Part shown: piece after piece, positions 44,155 to 55,545 of the stretch
How positions within the stretch are numbered: position 1 is the first letter of the stretch
How the letters are laid out: each line of letters starts with the position of its first letter
Assembly (NCBI GenBank): GCA_947579605.1
Contig: OX388318.1
Span: forward strand, 24,786,098 to 24,850,097
DNA: 64,000 bases
Direction of reading: 5' to 3'
Source of the DNA: Athripsodes cinereus
Taxonomy: Eukaryota > Arthropoda > Insecta > Trichoptera > Leptoceridae
Notes under the pieces: generated by a model
Database searches by the model: none
The model's input: only the letters and a program-made list of their open reading frames with translations
What the model was told of the DNA's origin: nothing
Program-made: the position numbers and the translations under genes

Positions 44155-44455
44155 AAATTAGCCAATTAACTGAATGACTAGGCAGTTAGTTTAATGCCGG
44201 CATACAATTGAATGATTAAAATAGGCTTAGCCGGATTGTTTAATGCAACGTTTATCTATCCTAGCGCCACAGTGCCGAATAACGAAACTAAATTTGAACA
44301 ATCAGCCTCGCGTCGATCAGGCAGAATGTTAATAAACATTTTGCCCATCAATGTGATTAAACGGAATGCCTAGCCATACAATTGAATACCAGCATTTAAC
44401 TAACCGACTAGTCATTTATTAAACGAGCTTATTTAACCATAGGGCGGTGACATAA
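44155..44455. repeat. Foldback F5, uninterrupted copy
   Basis: TTAGCCAATTAAC, GACTAGGCAGTTAGT and GCCGGCAT at the left; complements at the right; ATCCTAGCGCCACAGTG in the middle. It is the empty-site reference for the hAT at 37617. Confidence 0.7.
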
Positions 44456-44845
44456 ACATTAAAGTTAAACATATGTAAAACAGTGTTATGTTATATATAT
44501 TAAATTATTTTTAACTGTAGTATTGGGTTGAAATTGTTTTATTAATTTTTATCCAAATTTATATTTAAATTTATTTTCTATTGTTTAACTATATTTCAGT
44601 TTTCTTTAAAGATAAACCTGGATATTTAACTGACCCAAAAACATTCCGAACACTTACACACCATAAGCAATGCTTGAATCATGAAAGTAGAGAATATTGG
44701 CAGCAGAACGAACCGAGTCCTTTATCTCTTGATGATAATTAAGTATTGGGTTACCAGTCTATACTATAAAAGTATTTTATTTTCATCAAAAAATTAATTT
44801 TATATTATTTGGATAAAAATTGATAAAACAATTTTAATACATCGA
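44456..44845. other. No gene recognised
   Basis: AT-rich; a short frame near 44600-44740 has no known motif. Confidence 0.35.
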
Positions 44846-45092
44846 TCCCGTGGAGCACCCGGTAAAGAATTGGTCTCCCACTCTTCTGCGTAAGTTTTCG
44901 AGTGTCCTGTAAAAGGCAGGTGTTCGAAAGATTGAGACATTTTACATCTTAAATTCAGCGATGAGGTTTGCCACCCATCCTGAATGTCTTGATCTTATAT
45001 TGGCACGCAGAGGACGGTTTGCATGTTTCTTACATGCAGCTGATCTGCTGGCTACCCCACTTGTGGGATGTGCCGTGATGGTATAATAATAT
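44846..45092 (+). mobile_element. S1 SINE-like retroposon
   Basis: CCCGTGGAGCACCCGGTAAA to GTGCCGTGATGGTATAATA; near full length. A run of ATAAATAATA follows. Confidence 0.75.
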
Positions 45093-45949
45093 AATAAATA
45101 ATAATAAATAATAAATAGATAAAGTGTTTTTAGCATAGAAAATTGACAATATAATTTGTGACTAAAACTTAGAAACATTAGTTCAGTGGTTGTGGCTAAC
45201 ATGTTTTTTTTATAGATAGAAAAAGGTTATGGTTTGTCGTAATTACATAAAATAAATAATATTTGATTCAAAACTTACGTAAATAAATAGACACGTTTAG
45301 TTATCAAGTAATAAAAAAATAAAAACCTTCTTAACAAGATTTCATTCATGAATTGTTTTCATGGATAAAAAATGTGTAGGTATGTATTATACTATTGACA
45401 CACTAGCTATTTAAAAAACGAATAGAACACATTTAAAATATGAATAAAAAACAGCTGAAACAGGATGTGTCAGATGTGAAAATGTGGGGAATTTTCTATG
45501 GTTTAGATAAACCATATATTATGTTTGTTCAAAAAATTCTTTCACAAAATATCTCCAAGTCCCATAAAATGGTTTAAAAATTTGTAAACATTAATTTATT
45601 AACTTTTTTAGCACAAAGCAACGACACTGAATATATCCTGGTTTGAAAATACATGCATACTACAGTTTTATTTCTTAATTTGACTAATTAGTTTAATAAG
45701 TTTTGAATCAAATAATTATTTTAATAACTAGATCTCGTGCTTAATATTGATTTGTTGAAAAAAAGATTAGAAATACATGTAGGTACATGAACATAAAATA
45801 AAATTGTAAAATATATTTTTGTGCTTTTACGAGCTTTTTGGTAGATTTAGTAAAAATGTTTTTAGGTAGTTTATATTTACATATTTTGTGACTACCGGCA
45901 AAATTATAATTGTTATATTATGTGTTAGTACTTACTTTACTTTTCGTAT
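45093..45949. other. No gene recognised
   Basis: AT-rich, with no element that I can define. Confidence 0.4.
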
Positions 45950-46290
45950 GGCCCGGTGTTGATAAATCTTAACCTATGTGGGATGCGTCGTGTCCTCTAC
46001 AGTCTTGGTTCCAGTGCTGAGAGCCAGCTCACCGCCTCCGGTCCTGCTTTATGGATGTCCTGCAGATCCCCGCTGATTTTTTTAAGATGGCAGTCCTGCA
46101 CTATGTGTCTCACCGTCTGCACATCTCCACATTCACAATCAGGGGAATCTCTTATTCCCCACCTCCAGAGCAAGTAGTTACAGCATCCATGTTCTGTCCT
46201 CACTCTATTTTGCTGTACCCAAACCTTTCTCGACAGATCAAAACCAGGTACAAGTGGATTGTGGGATCCACTACCAGGTGTTTATTTGTA
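45950..46290 (-). mobile_element. LINE C-terminus with C-x-C...H...C finger
   Basis: The minus frame reads VWVQQNRVRTEHGCCNYLLW, then RWGIRDSPDCECGDVQTVRH, IVQDCHLKKISGDLQD and a stop near 45995. The Cys/His cluster (CECG-x6-H-x4-C) is common at LINE RT C-termini. The fragment is open, but has no RT core. Confidence 0.75.
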
Positions 46291-46467
46291 GTGTCACCTG
46301 TGATCCATCGATGTGTTAGTAATAAGGTATGTATCAATATTTATTTTAATTTTACAGCATCAAACCGTCAATTACATAATATGCTAACAATCATATTTTT
46401 TTTAAGTAACGTTAGCCTAATGATGAGAGTGGAAGCTCTAGAAAACCAGCTCGAGATTTATAAAGGG

Positions 46468-47655
46468 ACTTTGAAAGTACTTTTTTTACGCGGCGGCCGA
46501 ATTGCCATCCACACTTCTCAGCATTATACAACCAGATAAGTCTCCATATGATCAGTCATGGTCACACAAAAACTTAACAGTCTAATGCCGGGAAAAATTC
46601 ACCTATCCAGATATACAGGATATCAAAGGATTGGGCTCAAAACCGTGCCGTCTTCACAGACATTCTAATGATTATGGAGATCTTTTTGATATCTTCAGCG
46701 ATTCGCATACATCAGTGAAGTTTAATATGTTTAGACATTTCCTAAATGGTTATTGACTTGATTAATTTTAAGGTTAACAAAGATTTTAAATTCAATTAAT
46801 TATTATTATTTTCTAATGTTTATACATTTATATATTACAAACATGTATAAACATTTTATTGTGTATTTTAATATATATAATATTATTATATTTTAAACAT
46901 ATGTAAACATTTTATTGTAAACATTTTCTAAATGTTTACTGATTTGATTAAGTTTAAGGTTATCAAAGATTTAATTAATTATTACTATTATTTGTAAATT
47001 AACCTTATTATATTTTATTTTGTATCGCAAATTTTAATCCTACCTACTAATAATTTCTATGTATTAAGGGCTTAGGCCGTTTATTTTAATAAATAAATAA
47101 AACGCGGGATCAAAATACCAGCATTGTGCCTGAAATATCTGTGTTCAAAAACTTTTTTACAATATTACAAGTGTTTATTATAATAGATTTTTGAATTTTA
47201 ATATACAAATTAACCGGTAAATCTAATTTTTGTAAATTATTTATTAAAGATTTCGGAGTTACCCCTGTAGCTGACATGACTAAAGGTATTATATAAACGG
47301 ATCTAGAATGCCAAATATTTTTTATTTCTCCTGCTAGTTCTGTATATTTACGTATTTTTTCTGCGACGGTTGTTTGTATATTATGTGTATTTGGGACAGC
47401 GATATCTATTAGGTACGTTATTTTATTACGTTTCTCATGTAATACTAAATCGGGTCTATTATGATGTATTTGTCTATCTGTTATTATGGTTTTATCATAA
47501 TAGAGCCTGTAATTTTGATTTTCTAAAACCGGTTCCGGGTTGTATTTATAATAAGGTATTACTATTTGTGAGTTTAAAAGATTATGTTTAATTGCTAAAT
47601 TTTGATGTATTATTTTTGCGACATGATTATGTCTATTGGTATACTCAGCATTTTA
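46468..47655 (-). mobile_element. LINE C-terminal fragment (nuclease family), split by an insert
   Basis: It matches 54741-55545 in two blocks, 46468-46643 and 47100-47655. The block between (46644-47099) is absent there and ends GGCCGTTTATTTTAATAAATAAATAA, with a likely AAAAC duplication, so it is a separate LINE-type retroposon. The 3' end carries an A-run. Confidence 0.75.
46644..47099 (+). mobile_element. LINE-type retroposon inside the LINE fragment
   Basis: About 456 bp, non-coding, ending in CTTAGGCCGTTTATTTTAAT and AATAAATAA. AAAAC lies on both sides (46639-46643 and 47099-47103). Confidence 0.65.
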
Positions 47656-48194
47656 TTTATATTAATTTAATAAAAATTGTGATTGCCAGCCGTCTTTAAC
47701 CTTTATACCCTTCAGATCTTGTCGGGTTCATCCACATATGGATCCTTCAGTTTAATATTTAAGAACAGTAAGGCGATCTATTGAAAACTCTAACCAAATG
47801 TGTGCTTCTAACAGAAATTATTCAAATATTAGATTTTTTAATTTTGAATTTGAAAGAATATCACTTTTTACATGTAATAATAATCAGCCAAACATCTGTA
47901 TTTTGAACAAAAAATTGTCGTTAGCTTATGAATCTATGTCATAAAAATATGTACTTCAAAAAGTCATAGGTAACACATAGGCAAGTCTCGCTTTTAATAC
48001 TTTTATGAAAAATATACAAATTAAACACAACAAATAACATAAATGTTTATTTTATGCTAATTAAGGAATAAAAAGGAATGATTTTTTCATTCAAAATCAT
48101 AATATTCCAGGTATGTATGTTAATACAATGAGAAGAAATAAACAATTCAACAACATGAAGAAACATGACATGTTGTGTGCCTACCATACATAAA
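47656..48194. other. No gene recognised
   Basis: AT-rich spacer. Confidence 0.4.
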
Positions 48195-48370
48195 CAATAT
48201 TTATTTATTTATTTATTTAAACATACACGGCAACAAGCCTTTTACATGTTAACAAAATACATATGTAGACACAACAATGACATAACAATATATTAAATAA
48301 TTTATAGTGTCGAAGATCAAACAGTAATAAACAGTAATATGAATTTTAATATAATCCTACATTTTCTTTT
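48195..48370 (-). repeat. LINE-type 3' end, intact copy (Helitron empty site)
   Basis: TTTATTTATTTATTTAAACA, CACGGCAACAAGCCTTTTAC, then CATGTTAAC without interruption, then ACAACAATGACATAACAATA. Confidence 0.7.
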
Positions 48371-48714
48371 TGCAGTATATCTTTTTCAGTTTGTTTCGTG
48401 TAACATTTGGAGCAAAGGTAAGTTTATTCTGCTTACATTCTTTTTATTTATGTATGTTTTTCAGCCTATTCGTTTCACTGTTGGATAAAGCCTCTCCGTT
48501 TACTCCGCCTACCTTTATCTTCAACTGACTATCCTAAACCCACAGTATTCTGTTCAAACCTATAGTTTGTTTGTGAGGTTACTTCTCATGCGGTTGATTA
48601 ATTATCTCACAAATCTAAAATTCATAACCTGTCTTCACTCACTTGATAATCTAACTGAGGTTATCGGAAACCTTTATGTAAATACAAATAAAATCTACTA
48701 GGTACTACTACTTA
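48371..48714. other. No gene recognised
   Basis: Unassigned spacer. Confidence 0.35.
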
Positions 48715-48830
48715 CTATACCATCATAGTAAATCCTACAAGTAGGGCAGCCAGCGGATTAACTGCGAGTAATAAACGAAAAGATTGTCCTCTTTGTGGCA
48801 ATAAAAAAGAATGGAATTCAGTGTGAGAAG
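48715..48830 (-). repeat. S1 repeat fragment
   Basis: CCTACAAGTAGGGCAGCCAG matches the complement of the S1 end block; diverged. Confidence 0.5.
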
Positions 48831-49024
48831 AAGACGGATGAACTGGTTCCATTATATTATAACAATATTAAAAAAAACTTTATTGGCTATTGTATACTTT
48901 GTCAAGTATAACAATAATGGGTTCTTTCTAATAACGACACGGACATTTTATATTTACACAAATATATTCAATAAATAATTCCTATTATAATTGTCGAACA
49001 CAACTTGAAAATCACGTAGCGAAC

Positions 49025-49195
49025 CAGTGCAAGTCAAGGTCGTATCTAATAATGAGCCTCGTTTCCTATAGGGAGCTATCCTATATAGCAAAATAAAGTA
49101 TTGCTACTCAATCATTATACTTGCTTGGCTTGTAAACAAGTCCAGGGTACAAGTTAAAGGTGCAGTGTACAAAGTCCATACACTACATTGGCCAA
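49025..49195. repeat. Dispersed repeat R1, inverted copy
   Basis: Complement of 26180-26350: CAAGGTCG, AATGAGCCTCGTTTCCTATA, GTATTGCTACT, CTTGTAAACAAGTCCAGG. Confidence 0.6.
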
Positions 49196-49244
49196 TATAG
49201 AACAAAGCAATTTACAAAAGTAGTTAATAAGGTAATACAAATAA

Positions 49245-49310
49245 ATGATATTGTGCAATGGGCGAGTTTATCGCGGAAGCGATATCTTCCAACTAACCCA
49301 ACTAACTAAT
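49245..49310 (-). repeat. LINE 3' UTR hairpin fragment
   Basis: TGCAATGGGCGAGTTTATCG and GATATCTTCCAACTAACCCA are the complement of the 20406 end. Confidence 0.6.
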
Positions 49311-49359
49311 ATACATGAGTGGAAAGAAATATAGAGCGTAGAGGAGCAGGAGCCTAAGT

Positions 49360-49481
49360 TGGATTGCTATTACCGTCAGTAACGCTACGTCATTATCTCC
49401 ATGGTAATAACGGTGCAACATTAGCAATTTCCGTTGTTACCATAAATAATATAGCGTTTCTGATGGTAAGAGCAATCCGAA
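49360..49481. repeat. Small foldback element
   Basis: The ends are GGATTGCTATTACCGTCAG and CTGATGGTAAGAGCAATCC, with arms to about 50 bp. 122 bp. Confidence 0.65.
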
Positions 49482-49557
49482 CTGCCCAATTCTCAAAAGT
49501 GATACCTACTCTACGTCAAGGGAACCCAGCGCAACACATGAAGAAGAAGAAATTACT
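49482..49557 (+). mobile_element. LINE 3' tip with (GAA)n tail
   Basis: TCAAGGGAACCCAGCGCAAC and ATGAAGAAGAAGAAA match the end of 5341-5712. Confidence 0.55.
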
Positions 49558-49579
49558 TAGACTTCATTAGTAATGTTTA

Positions 49580-50400
49580 ACGATTGTCTGTCTTTTTAAG
49601 GATTCTCGAAAACTTCAGGAAAAAATGAGAGACCTTTTCCATTACAAAAACTCGACGGATATTGTTAATTAAAATCCTTTTACATTATATTATCATTTAT
49701 TAATAATCTTAACGACAGTATACACTGTTATACATTTCCTTTGAAAACGAAAAAATCTGTTTGAGTTTTCCTAAGAAGAAAATAATGAAAATAAATTTTT
49801 CGGAATCGCCTAACAAGCGGATGCTTTCATTATGTTTACGAGTATTACCAAACTTTTAAATTAAGTACTTATTCTTTTTTATATAACAACAGTATTATTT
49901 TATATGATGTCTTTATTCTTTATAAATTTTTTTAATAATGCTTTGTTCCGTGGAGCACCCGATAAAGAGCTGGTATCCAACTCCTTTCCTATAGTTTTTG
50001 AGTTGACCGCAAAAAGCAGGTGTTTGAAATTAAAAAAAAAAACACATCGCAAAAATAGCGATGAGGTCTGCCACATGTCCCGAATTTCTTAATTTTTTGT
50101 TGGCACGGAGAGGACAGCTTACACATTCCTTGCATGTAGCCTGTTACTGCTAGTTATCCTACTTGTGGGATATGGGAATTATAGATTTTAGCTGTATTAT
50201 ACGTGAAAGTTTTCTTACACTTGCCTTTTACAGGACACTTGAAACTAACGGAAAAGAGTGGGAGATATTTTTTGCCTGGTGTTCTATGGAGCTCAATAAG
50301 CCACACGGCAACAAAAAATAAGTCATTCAAGATGAGTAGCAAGCCTCATTACTGAATTTAAGATGTAAAATGTCTTTATTTAAAGACAATTTGCATGCTT
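49580..50400. repeat. S1 fragments, mixed orientation
   Basis: Minus piece at 49580-49650 (TTCTCGAAAACTTCAGG); diverged plus copy at 49948-50178 (CCGTGGAGCACCCGATAAAG to CTACTTGTGGGATATGG); minus piece at about 50205-50300 (CTTTTACAGGACACTTGAAA). The AT-rich spacer between is unassigned. Confidence 0.6.
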
Positions 50401-50933
50401 ATTATAATATGCATTTAGTCAACTCTGGTTAACCCACATATACAATCAGATGGTATTGAACTATAGATAGATAGATGAATTACTTAAGAACAATGAAAAT
50501 TCTTTCTATTGAAAGACTGACTGCTCTTTTATGAATGGAGACATAAATATTATAATTATGTACTAATAATAAAACCTGTCTTATCAGCATCTGTAGCCAA
50601 TATTTTCCAATATCCACTTCACTTTCCTCCATTCTTTAGCAGCGTTTGGCTGCCCTTCAAAGACTTCACCAATAACAATTAGTTCACTCTCCTTTTGTGT
50701 TTTTCACAGTTAGTCATTTTTCCAGGGATTTATTGAGATTATCTCCCAATATTGATGACTCAATGAAATTGGCAAACTTTATATTATTAATATTGCCAAC
50801 CAATATTTAAAAATTCAGGTTGTTTGGCAGAACGTTAGACAAACTGATTGGGTATATTTAGAGAGAACCATTTGCAACATATTATTCACTGTGTCGGTGT
50901 TTAGGTAGTAGAATTCCATAACGAAATAAATAA
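50401..50933. other. No gene recognised
   Basis: AT-rich spacer. Confidence 0.4.
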
Positions 50934-51104
50934 AACAAATGTTTTATTCTTCTATGCGATTTATTCTCTAGAGAGAGAAGTCTTTCGTCTTGATAGGACA
51001 TTGTCAATCGATTGTATTATTTTCAGTTTGACAATGTCCTAAGAAGACGAAAGACGTCTCTCTCGAGAATAAATCGCATAGTAGAATAAAACATATGTTT
51101 TGGT
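50934..51104. repeat. Foldback element F6
   Basis: The arms are about 70 bp, with TGTTTTATTCT, TATGCGATTTATTCTC, AAGTCTTTCGTCTT and GGACATTGTCAA and their complements; the loop at about 51010-51025 is AT-rich. Confidence 0.8.
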
Positions 51105-51323
51105 AAACTTTTTTGAAGACACATTTTTTTAAGATTTTTTGTGAAATATTTTGTAAAATAAAAACTCTTGAGGTAGTTATTCCGCCAAACGTTCCATCTT
51201 AAAAAAATTGGTTAGTTATTATTATTATCAATATCCCAAATTTTTGCCTGTTAACCGTTATATTTTTTTTTATTTAACAACCTATTAGAGACAACAATTT
51301 TTTTTTATTACATCGCATGTACA

Positions 51324-51955
51324 CACTGAGAAAAATACTAACGAAATTTCACAACGAATCATTGATAAATTTACCAACGACTTTTTGCCATAGGTTAATA
51401 TTATAGATTCGTACTAATGAACCGTTTGTACTATCTCTAGTCCTAATCTGATAGTACGTACCAATTTATTTATTTATCGTGTCGAAACCCAGAAAAAAAA
51501 AACAATCAAACTGATCTCCAGTACTGTGCAAAACGCACAGCAGGTGGAGATGCGTCAAAAATATACTCCATAGTGCAAGTGACAGGGCACAATGGACACT
51601 CCAACAAGTGTGGCGTAGTCTGTGCTGCACCACAGTCACATGCTCCGGAATCGTCCTGTAGGAAGCCCCATCGTTCTCTATTGTCGCGGCAGTTTCCTAC
51701 ACCAGATCTCAGTCGATTTAGGGTTTTACATGTCCTATAGTCTAGATCACCTCCCGCAGCAAGGTGTTATTGGGCTAGGAAAGGTTCGCTTATTTGCGGA
51801 TCCTCCGCCCACTTACGTAGGCGTTCAGAGGGAGCAGGGCCCGTCAGTGAAGATGAGGAATTTAAAAATTATCGTCTAGAACTGAGACGTTTGTGGTGGG
51901 GGAACATGGTTCGATTCAACCAATGATTCGTTGTGAGTATTTTTCTCAGTGCACT
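51324..51955. repeat. MITE-like M1 element, split by a LINE
   Basis: The ends are CACTGAGAAAAATACTAACG and TATTTTTCTCAGTG, inverted, with CACAACGAATCATT inside both. The interior matches 2711-2856. Confidence 0.75.
51466..51918 (-). mobile_element. LINE C-terminal fragment nested in M1
   Basis: On the minus strand: RWGFLQDDSGACDCGAAQTT then HLLECPLCPVTC, and AVRFAQYWRSV before a stop, with a Cys/His cluster like the one at 45950. The tail is ATAAATAAATAA. The duplication ACCAAT lies at 51460-51465 and 51919-51924. Confidence 0.75.
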
Positions 51956-52262
51956 TATTCTGCAAATATTAATATCTCTCCCAGAAAGCGATGATAAAGA
52001 AATGTGAACTTACAAAGTCCATAGGAGAGTTGGATGAAAAAAATTAGATAATTTTTAGATCCCATTAAAAAATATTGAGAAAAATATTACCTTAAACACA
52101 AATCAAACAACGTTTTATAAATATCTATTTTACCCTCAAAATTGAGCAGAGTTATTGCTTTGAGGGATTATAGGGTTATTTCTTTATATTCAATAAATTC
52201 TATCAATTGTTGCAATATTGCATCTCATATATATTGAATTATATCATTTAATGTTCTCAATT
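51956..52262. other. No gene recognised
   Basis: AT-rich spacer. Confidence 0.4.
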
Positions 52263-52730
52263 CTTATTCCGTGGAGCACCCGGCAAAGAATTGGTCTCCC
52301 ACTCTTTTCCGTAAATTCTCGAATGTAATTTTAAGGCAGGTGTCAGAGACAAAGACATCTTACTACCAAAATTTCCCACCCGTGAGGACAATATTTTGGT
52401 TTGAAAGTGCGGATAAGTAGGAGTTAACGACTCTTGAGTTATTTGGGTGTGAAATGAGTCACTCGTCAATACTAATACTTTACCAACACGGTATCTCCCA
52501 CAAGGGAGGTAGCAAGCGGTCAAACTGCATAATATAATAAACATAGATATGAAGAAATAAAGACATCGTACATCTTAATTTTAGTGACAAAGTTTGCCAC
52601 CCATCCTGAATGTTTTATTTTTTATCAGCACAGAGAGGATAGCTTGTATGTTTATTACAAGTGGCTGATCCGCTAGCTACCCTACTAGTGGCATATTATG
52701 CCACGATAGGATACTATGTAGTATTAGTAA
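52263..52730. repeat. Cluster of S1 fragments
   Basis: Plus at 52268-52340 (CCGTGGAGCACCCGGCAAAG); minus at about 52490-52545 (CTCCCACAAGGGAGGTAGC); plus at 52555-52730 (CAAAGTTTGCCACCCATCCT to GCTAGCTACCCTAC). Confidence 0.6.
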
Positions 52731-53606
52731 CAGTAGATATTCTCAAAATATGACCAAGCCAGAACCATCTGCTCTCCCGAAACACATAGTCTATATTCAA
52801 AATAAGCACAAATAATATATTTTTGAGTAACTTTATAAAATATTTTAAATCTTATTATACTAGCCGCATTTCCCTGCGCTAGCTAGGGATTTAAAAGTAA
52901 TTTGGTTATTATAACGTTTCATCCTTTATACACACACATTCTTATCTACTAATATTATTATAACCATGTAAACATCAGCCAGGGAACACACATATAAACT
53001 TTAAATTTAATTTTGAAAATATAAATTCAGCATTTCCGACCAAGGAATACTACCTACTAACGGGGTTTGTTTTATTGAAGTTTGGAAAAATATGGATTCT
53101 TTATTAAATCATTCGTTCGAGTTTCTTATAAATACTTCTATACCCTTCCACCCATCCTAAGATACCTACCCATAAAATAATTTATTTAGAGAACTATCTT
53201 AATAAAGTTTGTTTTGATCGGTATTTATTTTGTAAATATCTACGTCTATTTATAGCAAACAAAACAGTAAAACCATTATAACTATTCTCAGAATGTTCAC
53301 CAATTACAACATTCTCTCCTATGTTTCTCTCATATCATTCATTTCAGAGCGGGTGACTGCCCTCATCGCTGTATTGCGACTTTGTTCAGCCAACCGCACC
53401 TACTGGGATTCTAATCCAGCATCTCTGTGTTACGACTCAAGTGCTCTTACTAGGCCACAGAGACGTGTAGGTAGCCTAAGACTGTTTTATAAGCTGCAAT
53501 GTTTATTTACAACCACCGCGATCATACCGGCAACTACTGATATTGTTTGCAACGACAACTCTTACAGTCGTATGGCAGGATCAAAGGTCGCGAAATCGTA
53601 TTCAGT
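52731..53606. other. No gene recognised
   Basis: TAGCCGCATTTCCCTGCGCTAG at about 52861 resembles the start of a decayed lepidopteran retroposon. A 110-codon frame at 53293-53625 has no known domain. Confidence 0.4.
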
Positions 53607-53614
53607 GATGGACA

Positions 53615-53932
53615 TAGTGTTGTGAATTCTCAAGATTGAAGAACTGATGAAAAATCTTGATGTTTGACACCCCACATGCCCATATTTAAGTTAAAAAAAA
53701 TTGCAGGTACGTACATGGAAAAAAGTGTTAATAACCTCTGATTTGGGCCTTAATCAGCCCCACAAATTTTTGGATCAATCAGGTTGGCTGCGAAGTGTAC
53801 TGGGCGAATGGTCATAATACCACTAAGAAAAATTATGGAGAGAAATTTCTCTTCCATCAGAGGAGAAATTCTCGGAGAAATTTCTCGTTCTCGAGAAATT
53901 TCTTTGGAGAATTTTCTCTTCTCACATCACTA
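53615..53932. mobile_element. Non-autonomous hAT-like element, short copy
   Basis: TAGTGTTGTGAATTCT to CTCACATCACTA, with the perfect 8-bp duplication GATGGACA (53607-53614 and 53933-53940). It is an internally deleted form of 1633-2178. Confidence 0.88.
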
Positions 53933-54033
53933 GATGGACATAATGGCTAAGTAGTTGCAAATATTACAATACAACAAGCAGTCACAACCATAAACCTATA
54001 CATAAATCTAAGTGAGCACTGTCTACTAAACTT

Positions 54034-54300
54034 GTCTGAAAGGCGAGGGGTGTAAGGGAGCGCGGGCGTCCGAGAACTACATTTATTGAGTAGGTAAGAG
54101 AAATTGACGTGCGTGCATGAAAAATTGTATGACACACATAAAGGGTTGCACCCTCCCTCATCCATGGATGTTGCAGGAATGTCAATTCCCATGTCATCCA
54201 TAAATCCATTGTATGAATGTAGAAGAAGCTAAAGAAGTAAGTAAGGACAGATCTATTTGACGTTCCGTTCTCTCAGCCTACCCCACTTGAGCTACGGCGT
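54034..54300 (+). mobile_element. Decayed RTE-like LINE 3' end with a 75-bp insert
   Basis: Same family as 273-657 (CGCGGGCGTCCGAGAAC, then CTACCCCACTTGAGC-like end). The frame is broken by an insert at 54133-54207, flanked by ATTGTATGA on both sides (54124-54132 and 54208-54216). Confidence 0.65.
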
Positions 54301-54740
54301 GGTGGGTTGTTTATGAAGGATTGACGATGGGATTTTACTCTGTGAACAGTTCTGAACAGTTTTTCTGCATTTCCTACTTATTTTTTTAATGAAAATGGAT
54401 CTAGATTTGAATTAACCCATAATACACCCTCACAATTAGGAATATACTTGCGTCGTTAAGGTGCAGTAAGTCAGAATGTCCGAGACTCCACAATCAGGGT
54501 ACCGTCCAGCTCAAAGTAAATAAATAAAAAGGTCAGTAAAATTATTATATTAAACTCTTCCATATTAAATAGAGAACATGGTACCTATGTTCGTATTATT
54601 AAACCTTTAGCTTCAGCGGTTTTTACGATCCTTTGAACATCACATTCACATCAAATATAATATAATATCTTGTATATAAAAATACTGCAAATCTCTCTCA
54701 TATTATACTACTGGTTTTAAATACGGTTTCATTCAAGATT
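54301..54740. other. No gene recognised
   Basis: AT-rich spacer. Confidence 0.4.
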
Positions 54741-55545
54741 TTTTTTTTACGCGGCGGCAGAATTGCCATCCACACTTCTCAGCATTATACAACCAGATAA
54801 GTCTCCATATGATCAGTCATGGTCACACAAAAACTTAACAGTCTAATGCCGGGAAAAATTCACCTATCCAGATTATACAGGATATCAAAGAATTAGGCTC
54901 AAAACGCGGGATCAAAATACTAGCATTGTGCCTGAAATATCTGTGTTCAAAAACTTTTTTTACAATATTACAAGTGTTTATTATAATAGATTTTTGAATT
55001 TTAATATACAAATTAACCGGTAAATCTAATTTTTGTAAATTATTTATTAAAGATTTCTGAGTTACCCCTGTAGCTGACATGACTAAAGGTATTATATAAA
55101 CGGATCTAGAATGCCAAATATTTTTTATTTCTCCTGCTAGTTCTGTATATTTACGTATTTTTTCTGCGACGGTTGTTTGTATATTATGTGTATTTGGAAC
55201 AGCGATGTCTATTAAGTACGTTATTTTATTACGTTTATCATGTAATACTAAATCGGGTCTATTATGATGTATTTGTCTATCTGTTATTATGGTTTTATCA
55301 TAATAGAGCCTGTAATTTTGATTTTCTAAAACCGGTTCCGGGTTGTATTTATAATAAGGTATTACTTTTTGTGAGTTTAAAAGATTATGTTTAATTGCTA
55401 AATTTTGATGTATTATTTTTGCGACATGATTATGTCTATTGGTATACTCAGTTTGAGCGAGAGTGGAACAACCCGAAACTTTGTGTTGAATAAATTGTTT
55501 CCGGTTTGGCCAGACATTTCCTACACGAATCATCAATTATAGAAA
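54741..55545 (-). mobile_element. LINE 3' part, nuclease-type family, best copy
   Basis: The minus strand ends in a short 3' UTR with GCCGCCGCGT followed by an A-run (seen as TTTTTTTTT before 54750). It is 5'-truncated near 55545. Copies: 11214-11535 and 46468-47655. Confidence 0.78.
54835..55536 (-). pseudogene. LINE polyprotein C-terminal domain, restriction-like nuclease type
   Basis: 233 residues, uninterrupted. A Cys/His stretch, CSTLAQTEYTNRHNHVAKII (about 22-41), is followed by NRPDLVLHDKRNKITYLIDI (about 93-112) and VPNTHN. The pattern RPD-x14-D-x-A fits a PD-(D/E)XK restriction-like endonuclease, as found after the RT in some LINE clades. Then EKIRKYTELAGEIKNIW and VMSATGVTQKSL, both widely conserved in this LINE family. 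In a full element it would cut target DNA. Here the RT is missing, so this is a dead fragment, although still readable. I do not assign the clade firmly. Confidence 0.75.

Noticed and set aside
46051..46539. 162-codon plus frame
   Set aside because: Antisense to LINE sequence at 45950-46290 and beyond.
53293..53625. 110-codon plus frame
   Set aside because: No domain, and it runs into the hAT element end.
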